Shown: positions 43,248 through 52,961 of the stretch, in pieces
How the letters are laid out: each line of letters starts with the position of its first letter
Numbering within the stretch: position 1 is the first letter of the stretch
Origin: Vibrio penaeicida
GTDB lineage: Bacteria; Pseudomonadota; Gammaproteobacteria; Enterobacterales; Vibrionaceae
Length of the DNA stretch: 64,000 bases
Direction: 5' to 3'
Assembly: GCF_019977755.1 (NCBI RefSeq)
Contig: NZ_AP025145.1
Location: forward strand, 310,001 to 374,000
Notes under the pieces: generated by a model
What the model was told of the DNA's origin: nothing
Seen by the model: only the letters and a program-made list of their open reading frames with translations
The model's database searches: none
Translations under genes and position numbers: made by a program

Positions 43248-45056
43248 TTATGGAGTCCACGTAACTGTCAAATCGACGTTTGAGTAAGACTGGTAGCCGT
43301 TTAAGGCGATGTACCACTTTCCAGCGGTTGGATTATTGATAACACAAGACTCTGTGTTGCCATTTATCCAAGGTGCGCAGTCGTTATTGAATGTCGATGG
43401 TTGGCTACCGAACTTAACGTATAAGTCGGCATCGCCAGTCCCGCCAGCAATGCTAATGGTGAGCTTGCTCATGCCTGCAGGAATATCAATATTGTAATGG
43501 TCCCAACTTCCTTGTGCGCCAGATAGGTTGCTTGCTTGAGCATTGCCACCTTGGCCAGGTGCTGGGTCCGGATCTGGTGTTCCACCGCCACCAGCTAATT
43601 GGAGGGCGCGGTCAACAGCGGCATTGGCATCCAGCATACCTGCGCCACATCCGCCATTGTTACAAGAGCCAGGGAAAGGACGTGCTGAATCTTTAATAAT
43701 GGATTCAACTTGATCAGGCGTTGCTGCTGGGAAGGCTTGTTTAACTAAAGCCGCAACACCCGCAACATGAGGGGTCGCCATTGACGTACCATTCATGCTT
43801 GTTGAAGACGGACCTTGAGGTGTCGCTGTACCCGAATCGACCGTAGACAATATGCTCACGCCGGGTGCCATAATATCAACCTCAGAACCATAGTTACTGA
43901 AGTTAGCTTGGTTGCCGGATGTGTCGGATGCACCGACAGTAATAATGCCTTGGCAGTTTGCTGGGCGTACGTTTTGAGTGTTGGTTCTATCGTTACCTGC
44001 CGCCACAACGACAACTGCACCATTGTTTCTCGCAGCGTTTATCGCATTTTGGTAGGTGTAACCACAGCTGCCTCCACCACCAAGGCTTAAGTTAATCACT
44101 TGTGCTGGATTAGGGTTGTTAACGTTGCCTGCCCCCGCAGCCCAGATGATGCCATCTGAAATATCGGAAACGGAACCACCACAACGGCCGAGCACACGAG
44201 CTGACGTGAGCTTCGCATCAAACGCAACCCCAACACCGTATTGACCATTTCCTTCAACAGCACCCACTGTGCCAAGTACATGAGTACCGTGCCATGTTGA
44301 ATTTCTCGCAGGGATAGGGTTACCGTATTGGTCGTTTCCACACTCCCCATAAGCGCTGCGGTCACCTGCATCGATACCGTTAGAATCTCGACCATCGCCG
44401 TCACGGGATGTCCAAGAATTACTGATGAAATCGTAGTGTGATACTAAGTTTGGCGTGAGATCTGGGTGATTGGTATAACCCGTATCGACCACACTTACCG
44501 TCACGCCCTGACCTGTGGCTTTGTTCCATGCCTGATCCGCACGGATACCGACATTAGGGTTACTGTAATGCCACTGGCTTGAATATTGAGGGTCGCTAGG
44601 CGTATAGAAGGGTTTTGCCCAGCCATCCAGCTCGACACTTTCTACATTCGGATCAGCGTTTAATTTACTGATTATCGCTTCCAACCCATAGGCGTTGGTG
44701 CGGCTGTCAATTTTCACAACGTGATGATCATCAAGCAGCATCGCACGTTTGTATCGAACTTCGTTGCCTAATTCATTCGTAATATTGTTGGACAAACTGC
44801 GAATCGAGTCTGATTGCTGTGCTTTAACAATCGACGCCATAAACCCACTTTGGGCTTGACCAGAAGACTTATATTTAACGATCAGCTGTACTTTATTAGG
44901 CGGAATATCCTTTAGTGCACGCGAAAGTGCGTGGTAGGAATTTTGTGGTTGAACCAGCGATGATGAAGCGTCTGCTGCCATTGCGCTCGATGCTGTTGCC
45001 CCTGCAAGTAATAAGGCGGAAACCACTGCCGTTAATTTGAAGTTAGAACGTTTCAC
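43248..45056 (-). CDS. Secreted S8 subtilase with PPC domain
   Basis: This 602-aa precursor has a signal peptide (1-27, ending SAMA) and a propeptide up to about residue 150. The catalytic domain has D191 (SVVDTGYTN), H256 (WHGTHVLG) and S425 (NGTSMATPHVAG). A Gly/Pro/Asp linker (GGGGTPDPDPAPGQGG) joins a C-terminal PPC domain (about 505-602, GGTGDADLYVKFG...ESCVINNPTAGKWYIALNGYQSYSNVDLTV). The PPC domain is strikingly like that of the 26355 protease. The enzyme belongs to the extracellular serine proteases of the S8 MprA-like group. Confidence 0.94.
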   Translation of the reverse strand: MKRSNFKLTAVVSALLLAGATASSAMAADASSSLVQPQNSYHALSRALKDIPPNKVQLIVKYKSSGQAQSGFMASIVKAQQSDSIRSLSNNITNELGNEVRYKRAMLLDDHHVVKIDSRTNAYGLEAIISKLNADPNVESVELDGWAKPFYTPSDPQYSSQWHYSNPNVGIRADQAWNKATGQGVTVSVVDTGYTNHPDLTPNLVSHYDFISNSWTSRDGDGRDSNGIDAGDRSAYGECGNDQYGNPIPARNSTWHGTHVLGTVGAVEGNGQYGVGVAFDAKLTSARVLGRCGGSVSDISDGIIWAAGAGNVNNPNPAQVINLSLGGGGSCGYTYQNAINAARNNGAVVVVAAGNDRTNTQNVRPANCQGIITVGASDTSGNQANFSNYGSEVDIMAPGVSILSTVDSGTATPQGPSSTSMNGTSMATPHVAGVAALVKQAFPAATPDQVESIIKDSARPFPGSCNNGGCGAGMLDANAAVDRALQLAGGGGTPDPDPAPGQGGNAQASNLSGAQGSWDHYNIDIPAGMSKLTISIAGGTGDADLYVKFGSQPSTFNNDCAPWINGNTESCVINNPTAGKWYIALNGYQSYSNVDLTVTWTP

Positions 45057-45782
45057 TTCTTTTCTCCGTGACTATTTTGGGCGCGTACATCCAGAGACAC
45101 CAATTTATTTTTGCTCCTGCTATACAGGTGGGGCTATGCCTACTGTCATTCGGCAATCCTCACACAAGCATTAAAGCGCTTAAGTGGCGTATCTGATTAA
45201 CACGCTAAAGATTGAGCAACACATCCCTGATTCGCTAAATCTATATATGACGACGTATTCCGTTTGTCGCCTATCTACCCAAATTACACTCGATGAAACT
45301 AACATCTTGAGAGTTATTGGGCTTATTTGTACTCATAACAACGTTAGTCATGTCGCTCCCCTGAAGCTTTCTTCATGACCATTGAGTACATGTAATGCAT
45401 GCCCAAAACATTAAGATATAAAAAGTCTTGTTTATAGGATTCCATCGAATATATGGAATCATGTATGGATAACCTCATGTACATTCATGAAACGAATTTT
45501 GTCGTGTCATTAAGAATTTGTTTGAGATGAAATTTCTTGCATAACAACATTAATTGGGGTTTGTGTTGTGAAATATGGTGAATACATCAGTTTGGTAGAG
45601 AAATTGACTATGTTTTGGGGAAAGTGTCAGGGCTAAGACAGGTAGGTTGGTTGAATGGTGAGATCTCATTTTGTACAAAATACGAGCATTGCGGGTAAAA
45701 AAAAGCACAGCCATTCAAGCTGTGCTTTAAACCGTCTTTTCAAAAGTTGCGCTGCTATCAGCGCTTCAGTAAGCGGTGCGTG
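45057..45782. other. Long intergenic region between protease and YegD-like genes
   Basis: About 725 bp without a convincing gene. A 64-codon frame at 45184-45378 has no ribosome binding site or family resemblance. A perfect 8-bp hairpin, GATTCCAT-CGAATAT-ATGGAATC, lies at 45438-45460. The right end contains the terminator of the Hsp70-like gene. The left end carries the protease promoter. Confidence 0.5.
45700..45728 (-). terminator. Intrinsic terminator of the Hsp70-like gene
   Basis: AAAGCACAGC and GCTGTGCTTT form a 10-bp stem. On the minus strand it is followed by a run of T (TTTTTT), 56 bp after the stop. Confidence 0.9.
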
Positions 45783-47153
45783 TTACCGAAAGCAGGTATT
45801 TGCCCAATGAGTTAAACCTGCTGTTACCGAGCCGAAGAAGTTGCCGCTAACGATTGGTATGTTAGGTAACTGAGCCTCGATCGCAGCGCGCAAAATTGGA
45901 GAACGAGCACTACCACCGGTTAGGTAAATGGCATCTGGATTCTTTCCACCCAAGCTGACGGCTTCGGCGACCAAATCAATCATTTTTTCTTGGGGAGTCG
46001 AGACAGCCTCAGCCATCTGAGCTTGTGAAACATCGACTTCCAACATTTCAGAAATCAAATTTAACTGAGTTGTAAACAGCGATGCATCGGACAGTGCGAT
46101 TTTGGCTTGCTCCGCCTGACGAATAATACTGTATCCGAGTGTTTCCATGTAAACCTGCAACAAGCGTTCGATCTTGTTTGGCTCTAGGACATCTTTTCTT
46201 AATTGCTTGAGGACTTTGTGATTCTCTCTGCCATAAAAGTCACGCTGCGCTTCAACATTATTGATGGCGACGGGGTTCCAAAACTGATTTAAAGGGATAT
46301 CGATGCCCGCGTGGGTTTTCGAACCCTTACCAAATGCAGGCATAAGTTGTTTGAACGCAAGGTATATATCGAAATCATTCCCTCCAACTCGTTGACCACT
46401 GTGCGCTAGTAAACTGGCAGTGCGATCGGTTTGATGTGCCCAACTTGGTCCCATTTCTATCAACGAACAGTCGGTGGTACCACCGCCGATATCAACCACC
46501 AAAACGGTTTTGTTTTCGCTCAAGGTGTTTTCATAGTCGAGCCCTGCGGCTACGGGTTCGAATTGGAATTCGATGTTACGAAAGCCTGCACGCGTTGCTG
46601 CGTTACGTAAAATGGTTTCGGCTTGCTGGTTCGAATCTTCACCGCCACGACCATGGAAGTTGATTGGTCGACCGATCACCGCATCATTTATCACTTGATC
46701 GATATGGTGCTCGGCATTGTTTTTTATATTAACCATCATCGAACAAACCAAATCTTCAAAAAAACGGATCTGGATTTCGTGCAAACCACTGGCACCCAAG
46801 AAGGATTTTGGAGATTTTACGTAATAGACCTCTCTAGGGTCTTCGAGGTACAAATCCAACGCGGCTTGACCAAATAAAATGTCATCTGCCAGTACTTCGA
46901 TGTCTTCTTCGCGGTTAAAAGCAATGGAGCGCCTGAGCACTTGTTCGCCAACGGAATCACTTGGCGAGATCCCGTGATGACGAAACAACGCCTCAGAAAC
47001 GGCTTCCCGTGTAGGAGCACAAAGTGTAGAAGGAATAAAGTTGCTGTCATTCTCTAACGGGATTAATACGGGTGTGTCTTTCCCTGATGTCGCATCTTTC
47101 AACATGGATGCTACCGAGCAATTTGCGGTTCCATAATCAAAACCAATATACAT
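45783..47153 (-). CDS. yegD: YegD-like Hsp70-family chaperone
   Basis: This 456-aa protein, close to the 450 aa of E. coli YegD, has the actin/Hsp70 ATPase fold: phosphate 1 GFDYGTANCSVA (4-15), phosphate 2 VVDIGGGTTDCSLIE (219-233) and the adenosine motif TGGSARSPILRAA near the end. It lacks the substrate-binding lid of DnaK. Its cellular role is unclear and it has no J-domain or GrpE partner here. It is a monocistronic gene with a good terminator. Confidence 0.9.
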   Translation of the reverse strand: MYIGFDYGTANCSVASMLKDATSGKDTPVLIPLENDSNFIPSTLCAPTREAVSEALFRHHGISPSDSVGEQVLRRSIAFNREEDIEVLADDILFGQAALDLYLEDPREVYYVKSPKSFLGASGLHEIQIRFFEDLVCSMMVNIKNNAEHHIDQVINDAVIGRPINFHGRGGEDSNQQAETILRNAATRAGFRNIEFQFEPVAAGLDYENTLSENKTVLVVDIGGGTTDCSLIEMGPSWAHQTDRTASLLAHSGQRVGGNDFDIYLAFKQLMPAFGKGSKTHAGIDIPLNQFWNPVAINNVEAQRDFYGRENHKVLKQLRKDVLEPNKIERLLQVYMETLGYSIIRQAEQAKIALSDASLFTTQLNLISEMLEVDVSQAQMAEAVSTPQEKMIDLVAEAVSLGGKNPDAIYLTGGSARSPILRAAIEAQLPNIPIVSGNFFGSVTAGLTHWANTCFR

Positions 47154-47675
47154 GTCATCTCCCGTATTTGAGTGAAAAAGGTCGGCGATTCTACAGCAAA
47201 TGAAAGACTGAATAAATATTTAAATATACCCAAGTATCTTGGGGTTACTTGGGTATAGACCAAACAACTCAATTGAAGAGGAAATTGTTACTGTGCAGCG
47301 TATTGTGATCTTTATGCAAAATAGGAGACTAAAATAAATTTCAGAGATTTTGAGATTTGTTTAAAAGTTTGACTGGAGATCAATGAAAGGGAACATTCCC
47401 ATTGACGGAAAAAATGAAAATCAATAGGTTTCTCCGTGCCATCGAAATTTCGCAAAGCCAGTATTTATAAGGGATGCAGTCCGATATGAACTGGTTAAAT
47501 AGTCGGAGTCGGTGTTTTTGTTTTTGGAATCATTTTTTAACCGTATTCCATTGTCTGTTGTTTGAATTTTTATTTTCTTAAGCATTTATTCACTTCAGAT
47601 ACGCATTTTGTATACGTCATTGCGAATTTACGCAGAACTTCTGACGTTCAAATAAAAATAATACCGGAGAACACA
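47154..47675. other. Intergenic region with a mini-palindrome
   Basis: Divergent spacer of 522 bp. It holds the 31-bp terminal-repeat-only palindrome at 47226-47256 and the upstream region of the exported 440-aa protein. No other gene, repeat or RNA was recognised. A frame from 47562 reads into the downstream gene but has no start support. Confidence 0.5.
47226..47256. repeat. Mini-palindrome made of two ATACCCAAG repeat tips
   Basis: ATACCCAAG and CTTGGGTAT-type ends are only 31 bp apart, joined by TATCTTGGGGTTA. The tips are those of the 264-280-bp repeats, but the core is absent. This could be a deletion derivative or an excision scar. Confidence 0.75.
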
Positions 47676-48998
47676 ATGAAAACCCTGAATCTCTCTAAAT
47701 TGTCGCTTGCAGTAGTATTTACTCTGTCTTCAGCGTCAGCTCTAGCCCAATCACCATCCTTTACCGAGGGGCTAGAAGGACGTGTTATGTCCTACTCGGA
47801 GTTTGTTGATAATAAATCAAACCAAAAAATGTTGATGACATTTGCCGATCAATCTCGAGCGGGTTCGATCGTATTTAACATTGACCACACTTGTGGTTAT
47901 GTTTTGGGTACGCTAAACCTGAATGATCCTACTAGCACTTTTGGTGGCGGGATGAATATTAAGCTCAATAAATTTGACAGCACCCATCGATGCAGCACGG
48001 AAGAGTTTGATGATCTTCGAACTTTGGTAACGGCAGACAACATCAACAGCTTAAGGATATTCGACAGCAGTAGAACGAGCCTTTCTTCTAAAGTCACTGG
48101 CGCAACGTTGTCATTTAGTGACGTTACAAAAGAAGTAGAGGCACAACGCGCTCGACAAGCGGTGCTCGATACTTACTGGGTAAGAGGAAATGACTCTGCA
48201 TCCGGCAGCCAATCCGATGAGAAGCCTTCTGTGGACCTTTACTTGGAGCGAGTTCAACAAGCACCAATAGACTATCCGTACTTTGTGGTTCACAATCACG
48301 CATTACGTATCTTTGAAAGCGCTCAAACAGACACAGGTATTGCAGCAGAAACTTATGTAGGCGGTATGTTCGGCGGTTTCAATATCACAAATGGTATGAG
48401 CAGCGAGTCGATAGTTGGAAATCAAGGAACGACATTTGGGTTTGACCACACGCATGCAAATGGCTTCGACCTAACTCAAGGGTCTATTAAATTTGGTCAG
48501 TTTCATTGGCTGGATCGGATACATTTGGATTGGCCTAGGGAGTTGAGTTCCAAAAATCGTTTTCAAGTTAATGGCGATTCGCTAACGCTGTCTTCCGATA
48601 CTTCTGAGGAAATCATTAAGTATAATCGTTTGGTCAAATCCGCCAAAATTGAAGATCTTAAAAGTACAGAATGGGTTGGGAACATAGCAAGCGAGAACGT
48701 GACGGCGAAGTTTGCGAGCCACTCTTTAAAAGAGATGGTAGTGAGCGTGGAAGGAGCGGATTCTAGAGCTATGGTGAAACTGAACACAAATGACAGCGGT
48801 TCATTTAACAAAGCACAAGTTGTTGGTGCAACCCACCAACATGCTTTGGTAACAACGCTGAGCAACGCATTACCGGAAGTAAAGTCCGTTGTTTTGGATT
48901 ACTCTGACGCGAATAGCCGCAAGCTTCACATCATTACAGAAAGTGAAATATTCTCGCTAACAGAGAAACGCGCGGCGATTGCTATCACTTTTAATTAA
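47676..48998 (+). CDS. Exported protein of unknown function, 440 aa
   Basis: It starts at the ATG at 47676, with CCGGAGA nine bases before it. The signal peptide is residues 1-24 (LSLAVVFTLSSASALA). The mature protein appears to consist of three similar beta-rich units. One begins EGRVMSYSEFVDNKSNQKMLMTF, the next TYWVRGNDSASG...DLYLERVQ, the third EWVGNIASENVTAKFASHSLKEM. The repeated pattern of a tryptophan or tyrosine strand, a polar loop and an aliphatic strand may reflect a lipocalin/META-like build. I know no family, so function is open. A terminator follows. Confidence 0.7.
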   Translation: MKTLNLSKLSLAVVFTLSSASALAQSPSFTEGLEGRVMSYSEFVDNKSNQKMLMTFADQSRAGSIVFNIDHTCGYVLGTLNLNDPTSTFGGGMNIKLNKFDSTHRCSTEEFDDLRTLVTADNINSLRIFDSSRTSLSSKVTGATLSFSDVTKEVEAQRARQAVLDTYWVRGNDSASGSQSDEKPSVDLYLERVQQAPIDYPYFVVHNHALRIFESAQTDTGIAAETYVGGMFGGFNITNGMSSESIVGNQGTTFGFDHTHANGFDLTQGSIKFGQFHWLDRIHLDWPRELSSKNRFQVNGDSLTLSSDTSEEIIKYNRLVKSAKIEDLKSTEWVGNIASENVTAKFASHSLKEMVVSVEGADSRAMVKLNTNDSGSFNKAQVVGATHQHALVTTLSNALPEVKSVVLDYSDANSRKLHIITESEIFSLTEKRAAIAITFN

Positions 48999-49030
48999 GA
49001 TCGCTTTTTAGATTTATACTACCCCCCGAT

Positions 49031-49067
49031 AGCCCGACCGAATCAACGGTTGGGCTTTTTTGTTTTT
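49031..49067 (+). terminator. Intrinsic terminator after the exported 440-aa protein gene
   Basis: AGCCCGACCG and CGGTTGGGCT form a 10-bp stem with one G-T pair, followed by TTTTTTGTTTTT. Confidence 0.9.
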
Positions 49068-49271
49068 ATTTATCCAAAGCTGAAGTTATTTCGTATGTGG
49101 ATACCATTTGTAACATCAGTTGCATTCACGCTCTACAACCTCAAGATGCTAACTCCGATACCCACAGTTTTAAGCTACATAATCTGGCAATCGAATCATC
49201 GCAAGAATTGAAAATTCTTTTAGTCAGTTAACACCTAGAATGGCGACCAGGCTTAATAAAAAGGAATCAAC

Positions 49272-50645
49272 ATGTCCGCAAGGAACACCAGTAAAGAAGC
49301 ATCGACTCAACAATTAGCGAATACGCCCATCTTCCCTCTGTTTATGCAAACTGCCATTCCCATTTGTATCGGAATGTTAGTGATTGGCTTGTACAATTTG
49401 GTGGATGGTATTTTCATTGCACGATGGGTAGGGGCGGATGCGATTGGCGCGGTTTCGATGGTGTTTCCAATGCAAATGCTGATCGCCTCAGTGGGTGCGA
49501 TGATTTCCTCGGGCACGGCAGCGATACTTACGCGGCTTATCGGAGAAGGGAAACTATCGGATGCAGGAAACGTGGCTGGGAACGCCGTTTTTCTTACTGC
49601 TACTCTTAGTGTGATATTTTTTGTTATCGGGTGGCAGCACCTAGACGCTGTGCTTGAATTCCTCGCCGTTTCACCCGCTTTTTATGATCAAGCATTCCAG
49701 TACGCGCAACCCATCGTTCTTACGGCTATCGTAGCGATGATGCTCCCTGTTTTTGGCGACGTATTCCGTGCTGAAGGCAAAGCGCAGATCATGATGCTAT
49801 TGATGCTGACCTCTTCCGTTTTGAATATTGTGTTGGACTACCTGTTTATCGTTGTCATGAAGTGGGGTGTATCTGGTGCGGCTTGGGCAACGGTACTCTC
49901 ACAAGTGGTTTCCATGAGTATAGGGATCTACATGTATTTAAAAGGAAAAACCTTGGTTCGCTTTTCCTTTCAATTCAATGTTCGGCTTTGGGGTTCTATT
50001 GCCGCTTTAGGTGTACCTGTGTTGGTTGCTCAAATGGGCATGGCGATTCAAACGGGCTTGGTGAATTTTCAATTTACAGAAATAGCATCTAAAGATTGGA
50101 TCAGCGCTTACGGCATTTTGGGAAGGCTGTCGATTTTCATTATCCTGCCTATGATAGCGATGCTGATTGCGTTTCAAACCATATGTGGTTTTAACCTTGG
50201 TGCGAAGGCGATGGGCCGAGTTCAACAAAGTATTAAAGTTGCGCTGACGGCAATGGTTGCGTATTCCAGTTTTGTCACACTCTTGCTGATTACTGTACCC
50301 GAATGGTTGATGGGCGTATTTACAACGGAACAGGAATTGATTTCTTACGGGAAAATTATCATATTTGCCACCATTTGGGGCTTACCATTGGCTGGAATCA
50401 ACATGCTGGCGACAGGGTTCTACCAAGCAAAAGGCAACGCCAAACTGGCAACGATGTACAGCTTGTTGCGTGTTGTGTTTATTATGAGCCCATTGCTCTT
50501 TATTTTGCCGTACTTTTTTGATTTGGAAGGGGTATTCTTGGCGATTGTCGCAAGTGATATTTTGGCAGCAGGTATTACGTTATTGCTGTGTTTTAAAGAG
50601 TACAAAAAACTTTCTGAACCGGAGTTGAGTTACGTTGACGTTTAG
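49272..50645 (+). CDS. MATE-family multidrug efflux transporter
   Basis: This 457-aa protein has twelve membrane helices, in the MepA/DinF-like branch of MATE. It opens FMQTAIPICIGMLVIGLYNLVDGIFIARWVGADAIGAVSMVFPMQML and repeats the pattern after the midpoint with WGSIAALGVPVLVAQMGMAIQTGLVNFQF. Such pumps expel cationic drugs in exchange for sodium or protons. The next gene, an AraC-GyrI regulator, begins inside its last codons (overlap of 11 bp), so pump and regulator are co-transcribed. The regulator probably senses a substrate of the pump. Confidence 0.93.
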   Translation: MSARNTSKEASTQQLANTPIFPLFMQTAIPICIGMLVIGLYNLVDGIFIARWVGADAIGAVSMVFPMQMLIASVGAMISSGTAAILTRLIGEGKLSDAGNVAGNAVFLTATLSVIFFVIGWQHLDAVLEFLAVSPAFYDQAFQYAQPIVLTAIVAMMLPVFGDVFRAEGKAQIMMLLMLTSSVLNIVLDYLFIVVMKWGVSGAAWATVLSQVVSMSIGIYMYLKGKTLVRFSFQFNVRLWGSIAALGVPVLVAQMGMAIQTGLVNFQFTEIASKDWISAYGILGRLSIFIILPMIAMLIAFQTICGFNLGAKAMGRVQQSIKVALTAMVAYSSFVTLLLITVPEWLMGVFTTEQELISYGKIIIFATIWGLPLAGINMLATGFYQAKGNAKLATMYSLLRVVFIMSPLLFILPYFFDLEGVFLAIVASDILAAGITLLLCFKEYKKLSEPELSYVDV

Positions 50646-51645
50646 TGTGAACTCCCTGTCAGCCAGCAGTTGGCAGGTTTATAGTGAAAGGCTAGAGCCC
50701 GTTCTAGCCTATATTCATCAGCATTTGGATCGACCACTGACGCTTGAGAAGGCGGCAGAGCTGAGCCACTTTTCCAAATATCATTTTCAGCGAATCTTTA
50801 GCGCTATTATTGGTGAAAGCTTATCGCAATACAGTAATCGGTTAAGGCTTGAGAAAGCCGCAAACGCGCTGCTTTTTCACGAATCATTGTCGATAACAGA
50901 TATCGCCATGCAATTTGGCTTTTCCAGCAGTGCGAATTTTTCTCGCTCATTTAAAGATCATTTTGGTATCACGCCCTATGGGGTAAAAAGTGGTAAGCCC
51001 AACTCGTTGAATGGTGTAAAAACCCCGCTTAAGCAGCCAATCGATACGGCTATTTTGCAACACATTCATACATTGCGAGCCGAAGCCAAAGTTTGCCCAC
51101 CTAGTGAGGCTATTACCCCCGACAGGATCTTTGAATCACCAGACATCGAGCTCTGTTCATTGAGGTCGGAAGATGGGTATTTATTGCCAAGTATATTCCA
51201 GTGCTGGAATACGTTGATTGATTGGGGGCTAGAGAACGACATAGGTGCCATGGATCAGGTTCGGCTTGCAATGTGCCACGACAACCTGCTTTTTACCCCC
51301 AGAGAAAAGTGCCGATATGATGCGGCACTTATGATCACGCCAGAACAGCGAAGTAAAATCCACGAACCATTCGAACTGGGCAAGTTAAATGCGGGTCGGT
51401 ATGCGGCTTTCAGGTATCAGGGCAAACCAGACAATGCTGCGAAATTTCAGATTAGCTTGTACGCGAAATGGTTGCCGTATAGCGGATACGAGCCTGATAT
51501 CGCCCCCCTCATTGAGCGCTATGATAGACCGATTTCTTCATTGGATAAGGACGGCAAGCCAGAGTGGATTGACTTAGAAGTCTGGATCAAAATAAAACCG
51601 CTCAGAACGTTGAACGAACTGAGCGGTGGTTGTTATAGCGACTAG
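50635..51645 (+). CDS. AraC-family regulator with GyrI-like ligand domain
   Basis: This 336-aa protein is read from TTG at 50635 (GGAG lies upstream), overlapping the MATE stop. The DNA-binding domain comes first (residues 15-115, VLAYIHQHLDRPLTLEKAAELSHFSKYHFQRIFSAIIGESL and LSITDIAMQFGFSSSANFSRSFKDHFGITP). It is followed by a GyrI-like small-molecule domain (about 170-330, SPDIELCSLRSEDGYLLPSIFQCWNTL...KLNAGRYAAFRYQGK). This layout is that of Rob/MarA-type drug-sensing activators. It likely controls the MATE pump. Confidence 0.92.
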   Translation: MTFSVNSLSASSWQVYSERLEPVLAYIHQHLDRPLTLEKAAELSHFSKYHFQRIFSAIIGESLSQYSNRLRLEKAANALLFHESLSITDIAMQFGFSSSANFSRSFKDHFGITPYGVKSGKPNSLNGVKTPLKQPIDTAILQHIHTLRAEAKVCPPSEAITPDRIFESPDIELCSLRSEDGYLLPSIFQCWNTLIDWGLENDIGAMDQVRLAMCHDNLLFTPREKCRYDAALMITPEQRSKIHEPFELGKLNAGRYAAFRYQGKPDNAAKFQISLYAKWLPYSGYEPDIAPLIERYDRPISSLDKDGKPEWIDLEVWIKIKPLRTLNELSGGCYSD

Positions 51646-51674
51646 ATGTTAAGGCGACTTGCTAACGTCGCTTG

Positions 51675-52958
51675 TTAGGGTGATTGACTAAAATACGCGT
51701 CGACGGAGCGTTCGGCCTCGGCTATGGGTGTTGCGCTTTTACTTGCGGGTGGGGCAAATTCTGTTGTCGCTAAATCGTAGGTGTAAAGATCAATGGATTG
51801 ATCCCGTTCATCCTGACTTCGAATTTGTCCCTCTTCAGACGGGTAAAGCACCGTACCGAGTACATCCCCTAAGTGGCTTAGCAGTACATCAAACGTGCCT
51901 TGTTGTGGTGTGGCACTGCGCCTACGTTGCGATGGCGGGTAACCATCCGTCAGTCGCAACCCCAAAGTATTGGCGTTTAACGGCTTAAGGTTTGGGTGTT
52001 GTGGCGATACCGAAGGCGATAGAAAATCAAACGCATGAAGGGGGAAGTTGTTTAACACCCCACCGTCCATCCACATTCCATGATAGTCATCTGCTCTTTG
52101 GTTGTATTGCCCTGTAGGCACATTCGCTTCCACCTGAACCGGTTTAAACAACACCGGTAAATTCATCGAAATTCCCACGGCTTCTGCGACGGGGAAATCC
52201 GGCGTATGCCGTTTAGAAAATACCGACGGTCGGTGCTTGGTAATGTTAGAACCGGTGATCACTAAATCGACGCCCGTGAGGTCAAAGAACTCACGAAAGT
52301 TAAGTTCCGACCCGTTTACGGCGTAGATAAGCGGCGCTTGCCCTTGCGGAGTTCTCCGGTTAACCAACCTTTGCCACAGGGTGCCATAGAGCGCACTTTG
52401 CAAGAAGTTTCGGGCTGCCACTCCCGGAAACATGCCTCGGTCGAACAATATGTTAAACAAGTAGTGTTCGGGGTGAGCAATTAGCCTACGCACAATGGGA
52501 TCGGATGTGGAGCCAAATGCCCCGTTCCTCGCCAGATTACCGACCGCGCTCGCCAACATCGACAAGCCACGAATGCTTTGGCTTTGTTGGCGAATATGAT
52601 CGATAGGTCGAACTCCATTTGGCGCGCTGGTGTGCAAATCGGGGCGATTGTTCCGATCCACCGAGCGAGACAGCCCAATGCTTGGTCCATCAAAAAAGCC
52701 AGTAAAGGTACTGGAATTATTAAGCACCTGTTGCAGCTGGGTGGAGTTATACCCCATCGCTAAAAACATGGCGGTGATGGCGCCGGCCGAAGCACCACTG
52801 ATCCCCCGAATCTGGTTTTGTCCGGGCGTATCAATGTTGATAGGTAGAACACCGTGCCGCTCCAAGGCGCGAATGGCACCGAGGTAAGTCACCCCTTTGC
52901 CTCCGCCACCTTCTAGCGCGAGATAGTGTACATCCGCTGGATTAGAGATTCGTGCCAT
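51675..52958 (-). CDS. Patatin-like phospholipase
   Basis: This 427-aa protein has the patatin oxyanion loop EGGGGKG (16-22), the nucleophile S57 in GASAG and the catalytic D298 in MDGGVLN. It should hydrolyse ester bonds of phospholipids. There is no signal peptide or membrane helix, so export, if any, would be by another route. The ATG lies 3 bp after the stop of a 1041-aa gene whose last codons supply the ribosome binding site (GGAGAT). The two proteins are thus made together. Many secreted patatins are toxins, and some are phage-defence effectors. Confidence 0.92.
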   Translation of the reverse strand: MARISNPADVHYLALEGGGGKGVTYLGAIRALERHGVLPINIDTPGQNQIRGISGASAGAITAMFLAMGYNSTQLQQVLNNSSTFTGFFDGPSIGLSRSVDRNNRPDLHTSAPNGVRPIDHIRQQSQSIRGLSMLASAVGNLARNGAFGSTSDPIVRRLIAHPEHYLFNILFDRGMFPGVAARNFLQSALYGTLWQRLVNRRTPQGQAPLIYAVNGSELNFREFFDLTGVDLVITGSNITKHRPSVFSKRHTPDFPVAEAVGISMNLPVLFKPVQVEANVPTGQYNQRADDYHGMWMDGGVLNNFPLHAFDFLSPSVSPQHPNLKPLNANTLGLRLTDGYPPSQRRRSATPQQGTFDVLLSHLGDVLGTVLYPSEEGQIRSQDERDQSIDLYTYDLATTEFAPPASKSATPIAEAERSVDAYFSQSP

Positions 52959-52961
52959 GGC

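Noticed and set aside
45184..45378. 64-codon ORF in the long spacer at 45 kb
   Set aside because: No ribosome binding site, no family resemblance and composition of ordinary spacer DNA.
49133..49170. Further remnant of the ATACCCAAG repeat after the exported 440-aa gene
   Set aside because: ACCTCAAGATGC matches the second half of a tip but the leading ATACCCAAG and core blocks are absent, so it is too weak to call.
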